The position numbers were made by a program, and so were the translations under genes. A stretch of 64,000 nt of DNA from an uncultured Marinobacter sp. (GTDB taxonomy: Bacteria; Pseudomonadota; Gammaproteobacteria; Pseudomonadales; Oleiphilaceae): NCBI RefSeq assembly GCF_946886895.1, contig NZ_CAMPJO010000014.1:30816-94815 (forward strand), given 5' to 3'. Under the pieces are notes generated by a model that saw only the letters and a program-made list of their open reading frames with translations, ran no database searches and was not told where the DNA came from. Below, piece after piece: positions 35,755 through 45,243 of this stretch; the first letter of the stretch is position 1, and every line of letters starts with the position of its first letter.

Positions 35755-38349
35755 TCAGGCCTCCAGACGACTTTTTAGCCATGCGCGTTCCCGGGAGGGG
35801 CGAAAAGCAACGACGCCTTTCCATACGCGATGGAGGATGTGCCCCATTATCTTCGTGAGTGCGCTGAGTTGGCCAGTCATTTCGTCTGAACTGACAGGCA
35901 TGTCGGCCGTGGCCGCAGCGGGTAACTCCGGCACCCATTGATGGGCCCCATAGTTCTGCAGAAGTATGATCTGGATTCTGGAGAATCCACATTCCTCGCT
36001 GTGTTCGAGAGTGGTCACCACATACTGCAGCCAGTCCCGGGCCCTGGTCTGGTACCGGTCCCGCCAGGCAGGGTCGAATGCCGCCGCCTGGTACAAAAGC
36101 ACGGCTTTGCGGAAATCCTGGGCAACCCAGGTGTGGTTCGGGAATTCGAGCTGGTCCGGGTTGTCCATGAACGGCCGTTCGTTTTCTGCCATCCACCGCC
36201 AGTAGTGGCGAAGGCTGGCCAGGGCATAGTGGTAGTGATGGTCGGTTTCGCCGCGATCCAGCTTAACCCAGAGGTAACGGGTCAGGGCGGCTAGTAAGAC
36301 AAGATAGGACCAACCGGTTTCGGCATCCAGCAGATGGCGTTGCCCGATGTCGTCCTGTGGGCCGATGGTTGACCGGATAACCCGTTCGGCGGTTTCCAGC
36401 CAGTGGCTCTCTGGTTGTAACAGGCTGGCATCCAGAAGGGTATTCACGTAATTGCCGGTACCACGGGTGAACGGATACCGATAGATGCCAGTCTGATTGT
36501 GTCTGAGTACTTTCCGGAGCCGTGGAATTTCCTGTTTCTTGATGGCAAGAATTTGCGCCAGAAAGCCTGCAGAGCCTTCGTGGGCATTCTGTATCCAGGT
36601 CGCCAGTTCAAGCACGGCTGAGCGGGAATGCGGAGAGCCCGTCAGCCAGTGATGGTAGAGCAAGCCGGTAGTGTAGCAGTGTTCCGCCGCCGGCCCGCCG
36701 CCGGTCTGGCCGGGTATGGAGCTGGTCGAATTGAATCTGGAATAGGTCCTGTGCGTGGCGGTGTAGGCATCCAGATAGTGATCCGTGTGCCAGAACAGGC
36801 CGTGGTTGTATTCAGCCCGGTCTTCGTCGGTGTGGTAAATATCGATGTCTGCGACGTGACAGGCCAGGTCGTCCATTAACTCAAACCAGCGCCGGTCACC
36901 GGTTTTCGCGAACTGGCGGGCAAAGCCGAAAATGGCATCGTATTGATTGTTGTAGTGGGAGATATACGGCGCCTGTCCGGGGGCCAGGTACAGGCTTTCG
37001 TGGTCGGCGACGATGTCACCGAAGTTTCGCCAGCCGAACTCGTCGATGGTCTCGCGCTTGCTGAAAAAGCCGGTATCCGGGGCCAGGCTTTTTTCAATCA
37101 ACCGGTCCAGGGCATCGGGTTCAGCGTCGGCGGCGAAGCAGGGGAATGCCTGGCAGGCTTGGTAGCGCTCGGCGGGTACCCGAGGCAGTACGGAGTGTTC
37201 GAGATTGGTCAGAAGTTCCCACTGATCTCCATAGTGTATCCAGGCAGTCTGGGCTTTTCGCTCGCCGCCCTGTAATTCGTAAGGCGATTGCGCATCCGGG
37301 GGGAAAAAGTCGACGCTCAGCCGGGAGCCAGAGCATTGCAGTGCCGACGGAAAATTTTGCCAGAAGCGACGCAGCGAGACGCAGGTTGAGGCCTGGTGTC
37401 CGCTGATGCCTGCCACAGGGGTTGCACGATTGGCATGGCGAATTACGTCATCGTCGCGGAATACCCGATAACCACGGAAGGCCGGTATTACTCTGCCTTG
37501 GGCATCCTGATGGCTCCGGCTGTTCCAGTGCTCGCCGCCGCTGGAATCCTGATAAAGCCGCAGGTGTTGGGTCCCGGAGGCAGTATCCGGTTCGGCGCCA
37601 TCCTCGGCGCGAATCCAGGCCGTGTGCCCGTTGGGTTGGTCCACGTTGAGGCTGAGTGACCGGAAATACAAGGAGCCCGCATCGCCGAGATCCCAGAGTC
37701 CTCCGGGGTGGAGGGCTCTGCGGGGATTGTGAATGGTTAAGTCGAGCTTCACCAACTGGTTCACGCTGAAGATTGTCAGCCGGGCGGTAAAGTGGCCGAG
37801 GGCGGTGCTATCAATGTCTGTCCACTGCCCCTGAACGCGCAGCTCGGCAAATAACGGCCCCCGGTCGACCAGTTCCCAGTTGGATGTGATGCGGGCCTCG
37901 CATGGCGATCCGGACGCACTGGTCAGCTCCAGGGTGTGGAGCTGCCAGTCGCCATCGTTCCTTTTTACACGCCAGCGGCCCTGGTCTGGCAGGGCCTCCA
38001 GGCACAAATCAGGGGTGGTGACAATCAGGCATTGTTTTTCCGGGTCCCGTACGACATCCAGGCTGCCGCAGGGTTCGGAGTCTGGTGAGTGCGTCAGCGT
38101 GAGTGTTTTTGACTCTCCAGGTTCCAGATTGATTGGGAAATCCACCAGGAGCCAGTGGACACTGCCATCGTCCCAGTATCCCAGGGGGCGGGACTGAAGC
38201 GGCTGGATCGGGGTGCCCGATGGCTCTCTGAGGCAAAGCGCACCGCCGGGGAACAGCGCGCCTTTGGGCAGGGGGACACCTGCCCGAACCGGCTCTGACC
38301 GTCTTGGGCGCCCGGTCTCTTCCTTTAGCAGGAGGGTTGAAAGTTCCAT
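35755..38349 (-). CDS. RIFT-barrel protein related to exo-rhamnogalacturonan lyases (PcRGLX/YetA-like)
   Basis: Large protein of 864 residues. The N-terminus (VRAGVPLPKGALF, PLGYWDDGSVHWLLVDF) matches the RIFT-barrel start of the PcRGLX/YetA polysaccharide-lyase-like family, as remembered. The middle and C-terminal part is rich in aromatic and His residues (SHYNNQYDAIFGFARQF, HTDEDRAEYNHGLFWHTDHYLDAY) and should form an alpha/alpha toroid. No signal peptide is visible, so it may be cytoplasmic or exported by another route. It lies inside an EPS-assembly operon, 1-2 bp from its neighbours. It could trim or edit the polymer or a lipid-linked precursor. The function is inference. Confidence 0.7.
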   Translation of the reverse strand: MELSTLLLKEETGRPRRSEPVRAGVPLPKGALFPGGALCLREPSGTPIQPLQSRPLGYWDDGSVHWLLVDFPINLEPGESKTLTLTHSPDSEPCGSLDVVRDPEKQCLIVTTPDLCLEALPDQGRWRVKRNDGDWQLHTLELTSASGSPCEARITSNWELVDRGPLFAELRVQGQWTDIDSTALGHFTARLTIFSVNQLVKLDLTIHNPRRALHPGGLWDLGDAGSLYFRSLSLNVDQPNGHTAWIRAEDGAEPDTASGTQHLRLYQDSSGGEHWNSRSHQDAQGRVIPAFRGYRVFRDDDVIRHANRATPVAGISGHQASTCVSLRRFWQNFPSALQCSGSRLSVDFFPPDAQSPYELQGGERKAQTAWIHYGDQWELLTNLEHSVLPRVPAERYQACQAFPCFAADAEPDALDRLIEKSLAPDTGFFSKRETIDEFGWRNFGDIVADHESLYLAPGQAPYISHYNNQYDAIFGFARQFAKTGDRRWFELMDDLACHVADIDIYHTDEDRAEYNHGLFWHTDHYLDAYTATHRTYSRFNSTSSIPGQTGGGPAAEHCYTTGLLYHHWLTGSPHSRSAVLELATWIQNAHEGSAGFLAQILAIKKQEIPRLRKVLRHNQTGIYRYPFTRGTGNYVNTLLDASLLQPESHWLETAERVIRSTIGPQDDIGQRHLLDAETGWSYLVLLAALTRYLWVKLDRGETDHHYHYALASLRHYWRWMAENERPFMDNPDQLEFPNHTWVAQDFRKAVLLYQAAAFDPAWRDRYQTRARDWLQYVVTTLEHSEECGFSRIQIILLQNYGAHQWVPELPAAATADMPVSSDEMTGQLSALTKIMGHILHRVWKGVVAFRPSRERAWLKSRLEA

Positions 38350-38351
38350 TT

Positions 38352-39761
38352 TTAACTCGTTTTTTCCGGGAGAATCAGCGCTGCGATCTGCTGATACTGA
38401 ATGTCCAGGGCTCGCTGGTACTGCGTTAGATTCTCATGTAGCAGGACATCACCCTGTGAGATCCGGCTCACCAGGTTCTGATACTTGGCGATCAACTGGT
38501 CTGAGGCAAAGCCATTGATGTCGACGTGGTAGGCGCCAAGCCCAACATCATCCAGCAACTCGGCGGCCTTCCGGTAATAGCAGATCCCGAGTACCGGAAT
38601 GCCCAGTTGCAAGGGCAGGACCGTGGCATGGAAGCGGGTTGCCACCACCAGGTCGGCCGATGAAAGGGTGTCCATCAATTGCCGCACGGAGCGGCTTTTG
38701 GCAACGGTAATGCGTTGCTGGGCTGTCGTCGCTGTATTGCCTTGTGCTATCAGCGTCATCACATCGGTGATCACGTCTTCGTCTCTCAATTGTGTGCTGA
38801 ACAGCGTAAGCCGGGCGCCGTCGCTCAGGATAGTGGTACACAGGTCGGCCAGTTTGCCAACGTATTCCCGATACCGCGTATCGTCGCCGACATGCCAGTA
38901 ACGACTGTCAAAAACCGGCATGGGATTGACGGCGATGTGAAGGCTGTCCTCACTGGCGGTCTGCCCGGGCTCCGGGGGCTGATAGCTCAGGCTGTGGGCG
39001 AGGTCGGGAACCACCGGGCCACCAATGCCGACTTTATCGGAAATCAGGTCAAACGACCCCTGGTCACGGAAGGACAGGTAATCGGCGCGCCTGAGCGCAC
39101 GGCGCAACATCCAGAAGCTCAGCGGGTGGCTGAGCGGACCGGCGCCGATGCTGATAAAGGCAACCCTGGTGTTGGTCTGTTTGGCCAGCAAGGTCCACTT
39201 GAGGAGCGTGTAGGGAAAGCCCCAGGGCCCCCCGAAGTTGTCGAGAAACTGGTTGGAGCCGGTCACCAGTAATAGATCGATGTCTTCGAGCTGTGCCTTG
39301 GCGAATCGCAAAAAACCGGCTTCCTGCGGAAGGGTGTGCCTTAGCCGGGCTGCCTTCTGAAGGAGTGCCACCGCGCTGCCAAGTACCGGGAACGATTTCA
39401 CTCTGGCTTTCCAGGACGGCTTCTTGGCGGCGCCCTGGAGGCTGGTGCCAGGCACTTCGGTGCTTGCCGAAGGCCGCTCGCTGGTAGCGGCCACCGGCGC
39501 CGTGCTGTCGTGTCCTGAAGGATAATGGAGGCCGGCGGGATAATCCGATCGATAACGAATGGGAAACGCCGGCACGTTATGGCGCTGGGCGCTGTCGAAC
39601 GGATTGATTGAAAAGCAGTGCAGGTCAACCCCGGGAATGTGCTTCCGGAGGTTGGCCATCACGGCTTCAATGATCGCCTCGTCACCGAGATTCTGGTTGC
39701 CGTAGTGTCCGAACACCGCAATGCGGGGGCGCCGGCCTGTCTGGGTGCCATCATCAGCCAT
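38352..39761 (-). CDS. Polysaccharide pyruvyl transferase family protein
   Basis: Protein of 469 residues. RIAVFGHYGNQNLGDEAIIEAV near residue 12 is the N-terminal signature of the family (CsaB/WcaK type), and VVATRFHATVLPLQLGIPVLGI near residue 400 is the C-terminal one. These enzymes add pyruvate ketals to EPS sugars, giving negative charge. A region of about 60 residues around 80-130 is Ser/Pro/Ala-rich and unusual for the family. The ATG at 39761 is chosen because it follows the upstream stop by one base; an upstream in-frame start would overlap that gene. Confidence 0.84.
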   Translation of the reverse strand: MADDGTQTGRRPRIAVFGHYGNQNLGDEAIIEAVMANLRKHIPGVDLHCFSINPFDSAQRHNVPAFPIRYRSDYPAGLHYPSGHDSTAPVAATSERPSASTEVPGTSLQGAAKKPSWKARVKSFPVLGSAVALLQKAARLRHTLPQEAGFLRFAKAQLEDIDLLLVTGSNQFLDNFGGPWGFPYTLLKWTLLAKQTNTRVAFISIGAGPLSHPLSFWMLRRALRRADYLSFRDQGSFDLISDKVGIGGPVVPDLAHSLSYQPPEPGQTASEDSLHIAVNPMPVFDSRYWHVGDDTRYREYVGKLADLCTTILSDGARLTLFSTQLRDEDVITDVMTLIAQGNTATTAQQRITVAKSRSVRQLMDTLSSADLVVATRFHATVLPLQLGIPVLGICYYRKAAELLDDVGLGAYHVDINGFASDQLIAKYQNLVSRISQGDVLLHENLTQYQRALDIQYQQIAALILPEKTS

Positions 39762-39762
39762 A

Positions 39763-40422
39763 TCAGAGCCCGACCACCAGTTTGCGACAGTAAAAAGCTT
39801 CCGCGATGGTCTCACGTGCGTTGCACTCCATGCCCCGTATCCGCATCACCGACCAGAACAGGTCATCGGTAAACCACCGTTTGGTCTGCTGCGAGTTGTA
39901 GGCTTGCTGGAGGTACCGGATTTTCATCAGGCCCAGGTCCCTGGTCAGCGGCACGAAGCCGTTCGGTGAACCAAAATCCCCGTCCCATTTGGGGATCTCG
40001 TACTCCAGGATCAGGTGGTTTCTGAAGGTGTTCCAGGTGAGTTCGGCGACCTTGCGGTGATCCTGATGCAGGTCTTCGCGATAGTGTGTGAATATCAGGT
40101 CGGGGTTGTCGATTTCGGTTTTGAGCGTTTCAAACGTTTCTTTCAGGCGTATGGCCTCTGTCGGGAGAAACCCGTCGCGAAAATCATGGATGCGAAGGTC
40201 AACCTGTGCGGCATTGCCGGTGAACAGGGCAGCGCCGGTTTCCGCCTCCTGTCGCCGGACGTCGTTGGACGCAAAGACTACCCACGTCAGGTTGATTGTC
40301 CGGCCACTGGCCAGCAGCCATAACAAGGTACCACCACAACCGATTTCGATGTCGTCGGAGTGGGCACCGAGACACAGTACGTTCAGGGGGCGTTCGGTTT
40401 GTTCCAGCAGGGCAGAGAGCAT
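39763..40422 (-). CDS. PIG-L family deacetylase
   Basis: Protein of 219 residues with the LmbE/PIG-L zinc motif GAHSDDIEIGCGG (residues 19-31) and the second ligand block HQDHRKV (119-125). Members remove acetyl groups from N-acetylglucosamine-type sugars, often on lipid- or nucleotide-linked intermediates. In this operon it probably deacetylates an amino sugar before later acylation. It starts 3 bp after the nucleotidyltransferase stop. No signal peptide is present, so the reaction is cytoplasmic. Confidence 0.88.
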   Translation of the reverse strand: MLSALLEQTERPLNVLCLGAHSDDIEIGCGGTLLWLLASGRTINLTWVVFASNDVRRQEAETGAALFTGNAAQVDLRIHDFRDGFLPTEAIRLKETFETLKTEIDNPDLIFTHYREDLHQDHRKVAELTWNTFRNHLILEYEIPKWDGDFGSPNGFVPLTRDLGLMKIRYLQQAYNSQQTKRWFTDDLFWSVMRIRGMECNARETIAEAFYCRKLVVGL

Positions 40423-40425
40423 GAT

Positions 40426-41211
40426 CTAGATTTTCTCCCGCCAGACCTGCCAGGGGCACTCTCCGGAGGCATGCAATTCGTCAAACGATTGCTTGTCCTT
40501 GAAGGTGTCCATGCACTTCCAGAAGCCATCATAACGGAAGGCTACCAGCTCATTTTCCGCAATCAGGCGTTCGAACGGCTCATGAACAAGCTCTTCGCCC
40601 TCCTGGATGTAGTCGTAGATCTTCTTTTTAAAGATAAAGAACCCGCCGTTGACCGTTAAGCCGGTATTGGTGGTGTCCTGAATGCTGTGTACCGTGCCGT
40701 TGTCGTTCAACCTGACGTAGTGGAACGACTGCTGGGGTTGAACACACAGGAAGCAGGCGGTTTTGCCGGAGGCCTTGAAAAACGACAGCATGTCGTCGAG
40801 CGGCACGTCAGACAGCCCGTCGGCATAGTTCGCCATGAACATGTCATCCGGGCCGAGGTCAGACAGATACTTCTCCACAGCTTTCAGGCGCATACCGATA
40901 TTGGCCTTCAGGCCGGTGTCGGCAAAGGTGATTTTCCAGTCGTGGATGTCGGTTTTGGTCAGATGTGGTTGCCCGGCTTCCAACACGAAATCGTTGGTCA
41001 GGCACTCGTCGTACTTCAGAAAATACTGTTTGATCACATGGGCGTTATGGCCAAGACAGAGAATGAAGTCCTTGTGGCCATGGTGGGAATAGAACTTCAT
41101 GAGATTCCAGACGATGGGCCGGTGCCCGATCGGGACCATGGGTTTGGGGATGCTTTCCGAGAACTCCCTCAGGCGCATTCCCAGTCCGCCACAAAAAAGG
41201 ACTACTTTCAT
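40426..41211 (-). CDS. Sugar-1-phosphate nucleotidyltransferase (RfbF-like)
   Basis: Protein of 261 residues. FCGGLGMRLREFSESIPKPM at the N-terminus is the nucleotide-binding and catalytic loop. FMANYADGLSDVP near residue 128 supplies the metal-binding Asp. Overall it resembles glucose-1-phosphate cytidylyltransferase. It should make the CDP- or other NDP-sugar used by the dehydrogenase and epimerase encoded just upstream. The base specificity (CTP or dTTP/UTP) cannot be read with certainty. Confidence 0.87.
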   Translation of the reverse strand: MKVVLFCGGLGMRLREFSESIPKPMVPIGHRPIVWNLMKFYSHHGHKDFILCLGHNAHVIKQYFLKYDECLTNDFVLEAGQPHLTKTDIHDWKITFADTGLKANIGMRLKAVEKYLSDLGPDDMFMANYADGLSDVPLDDMLSFFKASGKTACFLCVQPQQSFHYVRLNDNGTVHSIQDTTNTGLTVNGGFFIFKKKIYDYIQEGEELVHEPFERLIAENELVAFRYDGFWKCMDTFKDKQSFDELHASGECPWQVWREKI

Positions 41212-41235
41212 AACGCCGCCTCCCTGTGCGTAGAG

Positions 41236-42522
41236 TTATGAGTAAAACGTGTTGATCATCTCTTTTCGGAGTTGATCGATCAGTCGGCCATCCGGTAATT
41301 CCACATCGTCGTAGGTGAGGGCGGTATCAATGGGTACATCTCGCTTGACCAGGCAACGTTCCGCCACACCCATGGGCAACAGATTCTCCCTGAGACTGGT
41401 GTCGAAATTGTCGATCAGGGCGTAGTTGGTGAACCCTCCGATGCCGTCGAGCACATCGCCTTCCCGCAACGGTCTCTTGGCGATGGCCACGGCTTCGCAA
41501 TACGGCTTGTCTTTCGGAGCGACCGCCGCGTCATGGCACAGCACACCCCGGCAGACGGTGATCGGGATTTCCAGTTGGGGCAGGTGGAACGGTGTATAGA
41601 ACACGTAAAAGGGACCGTCCCCCATCTTGAGGTATTTGAGGTATTCCCGCTTCATCGGGTGTTCTGTGTGGCTGACCACGAAGGCGCCGGTGTACGGTGA
41701 TGCGCCCAGCAGAAAATCCACGATGCCATGGCCTGGCTGAAACGCGCCCGCCGGAAAGTGCTCAAGGCAGGTTCTTACGTCGTCACAGGCCGGGCCATAC
41801 ATGCCACGCCTGCCGACTCCAAAGCCTAGTGCGTTGGCCGTTACAGTGAGCTCCATGGACAGTTTGGTGCCATCCACGAACGAGGTCATCATATGGGGTT
41901 TCTGGTTGTTCGCCTCGGCAAAGGCCTTCTGGGTTTCCGGAGTCCGGTGCACATCGTAAAACCCTTTCAGGTTACCGGCCCCCACCACTTCCAGCCCCAT
42001 GGTTTTCACGTGTCGGGCCAGATTGGAGGCAACGCCGGGCTCATCGCCGTCGGAGTTGGAGTAGATGACGCCCTGTTTTGACGCGTAGTGCTTGAGCAGT
42101 GGCCCGACGGTGGCGTCCATTTCGCAGTTGAGCACGAATGTGTGCTTACCTGCCTGGATCGACTGCAAGGCCGCCCAGGCACCGTATTCGACTTCACCGG
42201 TCGTCTCGATAACCGCTTCGATTCCGGGTGTCGAGAATGCGACGTTGGCGTCGTCTGTAATGCAGTGCTGGCGCTTCTGCATGGCGGCGGCCAGTTCGTC
42301 CGCACTTGAGACATACCGGGCGTCATCAATGCCGGCCTTTTGAAACACCGACAGGGCATGTTCCGGCGTTCGGTTAACAATCACCGCCAGGTGCATGCCG
42401 GGAAAAGAGCTCGTGATCTGCGAAGCAATGTGTCTGGCGCTGTATCCGGCGCCAATCATGGCGACCTGGATCGGGCGGTTATCGGCAATCCTTTTTTGTA
42501 TTTCGGTATCAACAATAATCAT
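41236..42522 (-). CDS. NAD(P)-dependent oxidoreductase with SAF domain (homoserine-dehydrogenase-like)
   Basis: Protein of 428 residues. A Rossmann domain (VAMIGAGYSARHIA, residues 20-33) with homoserine-dehydrogenase-like features (EAVIETTGEVEYGAWAALQSIQAGKH) is followed by a C-terminal SAF-like segment (AKRPLREGDVLDGIGG). Such proteins recur beside cytidylyltransferase and RmlC-like genes in surface-sugar clusters but lack a settled biochemical role. The ATG at 42522 overlaps the upstream stop as ATGA. The chemistry, probably oxidation or reduction of a nucleotide sugar, is inferred from context. Confidence 0.8.
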   Translation of the reverse strand: MIIVDTEIQKRIADNRPIQVAMIGAGYSARHIASQITSSFPGMHLAVIVNRTPEHALSVFQKAGIDDARYVSSADELAAAMQKRQHCITDDANVAFSTPGIEAVIETTGEVEYGAWAALQSIQAGKHTFVLNCEMDATVGPLLKHYASKQGVIYSNSDGDEPGVASNLARHVKTMGLEVVGAGNLKGFYDVHRTPETQKAFAEANNQKPHMMTSFVDGTKLSMELTVTANALGFGVGRRGMYGPACDDVRTCLEHFPAGAFQPGHGIVDFLLGASPYTGAFVVSHTEHPMKREYLKYLKMGDGPFYVFYTPFHLPQLEIPITVCRGVLCHDAAVAPKDKPYCEAVAIAKRPLREGDVLDGIGGFTNYALIDNFDTSLRENLLPMGVAERCLVKRDVPIDTALTYDDVELPDGRLIDQLRKEMINTFYS

Positions 42523-43076
42523 GTCCGTTCCCCCTGGTGGGCTTCCGGTGCCCGAAAATCCTGCCAACCGGTATCGTTGTCGGATATGGCCGTTACCTGC
42601 AGCGGCCACTCAATGCCGAATGCCGGGTCGTTGTAACGGACACCCGTTGCGCATTCCGGATGGTAGAGTTCGCTGGTGTGGTAGTAGATTTCGGTGTCAT
42701 CAACGAGGGTCTGGTAGCCGGTTGCACAACCCTCCGGAACATACAGCATGCGGCTGTTCCCGGCGGTTAGCTCAACGGCAAACCACTGCCGGAATGTTCT
42801 GGACTCCGGCCGCAGGTCAACCACGACATCGTAGATGGCCCCCCTGGGGCAGCGAATAATCTTCACTTCCTGGTGAGGGGGTGTCTGGTAGTGCAGACCT
42901 CTCAGGGTGCCTGCTTGTGGGCTGACCCCAATGTTGGACTGGCGGATGACAGACACCAGCCCCATATCGGCCATTTCTTTCTCACACCATAACCGGCCGA
43001 AGAACCCGCGATCATCGCCAATACGTTTGACATCAATAACGTAGGCGCCGGCCACAGACGTTTCTGTAAATATCAT
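42519..43076 (-). CDS. RmlC-like sugar 3,5-epimerase family protein
   Basis: Cupin protein of 185 residues in the dTDP-4-dehydrorhamnose 3,5-epimerase family. RGLHYQTPPH includes the catalytic His62 and CPRGAIYDVVVDLR the conserved beta strands. GCATGYQTLVDDTEIYYHTSE carries the usual catalytic Tyr region. No other rhamnose genes (rmlA, rmlB, rmlD) are in the window, so it probably works on a different 4-keto sugar made by the adjacent enzymes. Confidence 0.88.
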   Translation of the reverse strand: MIFTETSVAGAYVIDVKRIGDDRGFFGRLWCEKEMADMGLVSVIRQSNIGVSPQAGTLRGLHYQTPPHQEVKIIRCPRGAIYDVVVDLRPESRTFRQWFAVELTAGNSRMLYVPEGCATGYQTLVDDTEIYYHTSELYHPECATGVRYNDPAFGIEWPLQVTAISDNDTGWQDFRAPEAHQGERT

Positions 43077-43094
43077 AAACTGACCCGCCGAGGC

Positions 43095-44120
43095 TCAGAT
43101 CTGCCAGACCAGATTGCGGTCCAGCTTGCCTGATTCAATCAGATTCAGGATGTGGGCTATCCGTTTGTAACGTATGCCCTCGTAGTCGTCCTTGCTTAAT
43201 CCGAAACGAAGATAAGACTCATAGCACTGCTCTACGCCCTTTCTTGCCGTCCATCGGGTTTTGAAGGTCGGGAAAACCCGGTGAATCTTGTCGAAATTCA
43301 CCCGATAGGAGCGTGGGTCCGGCCCCGCGTCCTCGGCATACTCGACCTCGCAGTTCGGAACCGTTTCTTTGACAAACTGCGCCAGTTCGCGCATCTGGTA
43401 GTTTTCGTCGTTGCTGCCGACATTGACAGCCAGGTTGTGGATGGTGTCCCGGTCCGCCTTGAGTGCACAGATAACGGCCTGGGTGATGTCTTCGATATGC
43501 ACCAGGGGCCGCCAGGGCGTGCCGTCGCTTTTCAGCAGGATTTTGCCAGTGGTGTGGGCCCAGGCCACCAGGTTGTTGATCACCAGGTCAAACCGGATCC
43601 GGGGCGACACGCCATAGGCCGTCGCGTTTCGCAGGAATACCGGGCTGAAGGTGTCGCTGGCCAGCTTTGATACATCTTCTTCGACCAGCACCTTGGACTT
43701 GGCATAAGGCGTTACCGGATTGAACTGGGCGCTTTCGTCCAGGACATCCTGCCCGGCCTTGCCGTACATACTGCAGGAGGAGGCAAACAGAAACCGCTGA
43801 ACACCGACCTCCCGGGCCATTTCCGCGATGCGGACGGTGGCGCGGTAGTTGATGTCGTAGGTCAGGTCGGGGTTGATATTACCGAGCGGATCGTTTGACA
43901 GGGCCGCCAGGTGCACGATGGCATCAAACCCCTCCAGGTCCTGCTTATCAACGTTCCGAACGTCCTTGTTGATGGACGGAATCTCTTTCGGCTCATCCCC
44001 ATAGGTACAGTACCGGTATAGATCGGTATCCAGGCCCGTTACCTCGAAACCTTCCTCCAGCAGCATCGGCACCATCACTGTGCCGATAAACCCACGGTGG
44101 CCCGTCACTAAAACCTTCAT
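43095..44120 (-). CDS. NAD-dependent nucleotide-sugar epimerase/dehydratase (extended SDR)
   Basis: Protein of 341 residues. TGHRGFIG (6-13) is the NAD-binding loop; SSCSMYG (114-120) and YAKSK (Y139, K143) are the catalytic residues of extended SDRs. It should epimerise, dehydrate or reduce a nucleotide-linked sugar and supply the pathway formed with the three genes downstream. The spacing to the RmlC-like gene is 18 bp. Confidence 0.87.
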   Translation of the reverse strand: MKVLVTGHRGFIGTVMVPMLLEEGFEVTGLDTDLYRYCTYGDEPKEIPSINKDVRNVDKQDLEGFDAIVHLAALSNDPLGNINPDLTYDINYRATVRIAEMAREVGVQRFLFASSCSMYGKAGQDVLDESAQFNPVTPYAKSKVLVEEDVSKLASDTFSPVFLRNATAYGVSPRIRFDLVINNLVAWAHTTGKILLKSDGTPWRPLVHIEDITQAVICALKADRDTIHNLAVNVGSNDENYQMRELAQFVKETVPNCEVEYAEDAGPDPRSYRVNFDKIHRVFPTFKTRWTARKGVEQCYESYLRFGLSKDDYEGIRYKRIAHILNLIESGKLDRNLVWQI

Positions 44121-44134
44121 ACACTCTCCTTGTC

Positions 44135-45037
44135 TCAGGGCCGCTTCAGCAGGCCATACTTAATGACATCAACTAACTCGTCCTTCATAGGCCCTTTCCG
44201 CCAATAGGCGCGTTTCAGCAGGAAATAGGCAAGAATTCGCTTCTCGTTCAGGGGTATGGGCGCGCGGTAAACTGCTTTGTAATATTCGCTGAGGCTACGC
44301 CAGGTCTGCAGCACCATCTTGCGCTTGGACGGGTCCCAGAAATTTCTCTGGCGTTCGGCGTCGCTGCGGACCCAACTGCTTGCCTGGGGGTGCATGCGCC
44401 GGTTAAACAGGCGCTCGGGTACTTCCACGAATTTGCCGTAAAGGCTCAGCTCAACAACGAGGTTGATGTCCGCCGCCACGTAGTTACCCAGTAACGCGGT
44501 GTGTGCCAGGGCATCCCGGCGTATCAGGCCATACATCACGTTTTGCAGACCGATGGCACGAATGCAATCGATAAAGCGGGTTGACGGGCTGGAGGCGCTC
44601 AGCTGAAGCCCGTCGTCGTAGTCCTCAATCTTGTGGCCGTGTTCGTCGATCAGGCGGGTTTTGCCGTACGCGAGAACGGCATCCGGTTGCGCCTCCAGCA
44701 CTTGCAGGCACTTTTCGATCAGGGTTGGTTCAATGGGGTCGTCGGCGTTTTGCCACCGGAAGTAGGGCGATGTCGCCGGCTGGAAACACACGGTGTAGTT
44801 TTTTGAGGCACCCAGGTTGACGGGGTTGCGAATGTAGTGAATCCGTGCATCCCGGCTCGCGTAGTCGCGGCAGATTTCCTCAGTACGGTCGGTCGAGGCG
44901 TTGTCGGCGATAAACAGGGAAAAAGCGGTGTGAGTCTGGTTCAGCACGGAGACGAGAGTATCCTCCAGGTACCATTCGCCATTGTAGACGGGCATGCCGA
45001 TGGCGACCGGCGTGGTCTCGTCGTACTGCTGATTCAT
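44135..45037 (-). CDS. Glycosyltransferase, family 2
   Basis: Protein of 300 residues. VAIGMPVYNGEWYLEDTL near the N-terminus, ADNASTDRT and the RWQNADD metal motif identify a GT-A family 2 enzyme. The charged C-terminus has no clear membrane helix. It is the first gene of the eleven-gene minus-strand operon that runs to 32809. Its promoter must lie in 45038-45243, a region with several AT-rich -10-like sequences but no clear single choice. Confidence 0.86.
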   Translation of the reverse strand: MNQQYDETTPVAIGMPVYNGEWYLEDTLVSVLNQTHTAFSLFIADNASTDRTEEICRDYASRDARIHYIRNPVNLGASKNYTVCFQPATSPYFRWQNADDPIEPTLIEKCLQVLEAQPDAVLAYGKTRLIDEHGHKIEDYDDGLQLSASSPSTRFIDCIRAIGLQNVMYGLIRRDALAHTALLGNYVAADINLVVELSLYGKFVEVPERLFNRRMHPQASSWVRSDAERQRNFWDPSKRKMVLQTWRSLSEYYKAVYRAPIPLNEKRILAYFLLKRAYWRKGPMKDELVDVIKYGLLKRP

Positions 45038-45243
45038 AACGCTATCCTTCGCCGAACCAATGACTTCTCTGTGAATATTAGTACATAATTGTAACTAAGT
45101 GTAGCGTAATGTATCGGTTGGTCTATCGAATCCGGGGTCTTGTTTCAGGGCCTTGGCAGGGATGTCGGGGAGCCTTGTTTTATATGGGAATAGGCATGTT
45201 TGGGCTACGTTCGGGTGCGCCTGATCTGACCCTGATACTCACG

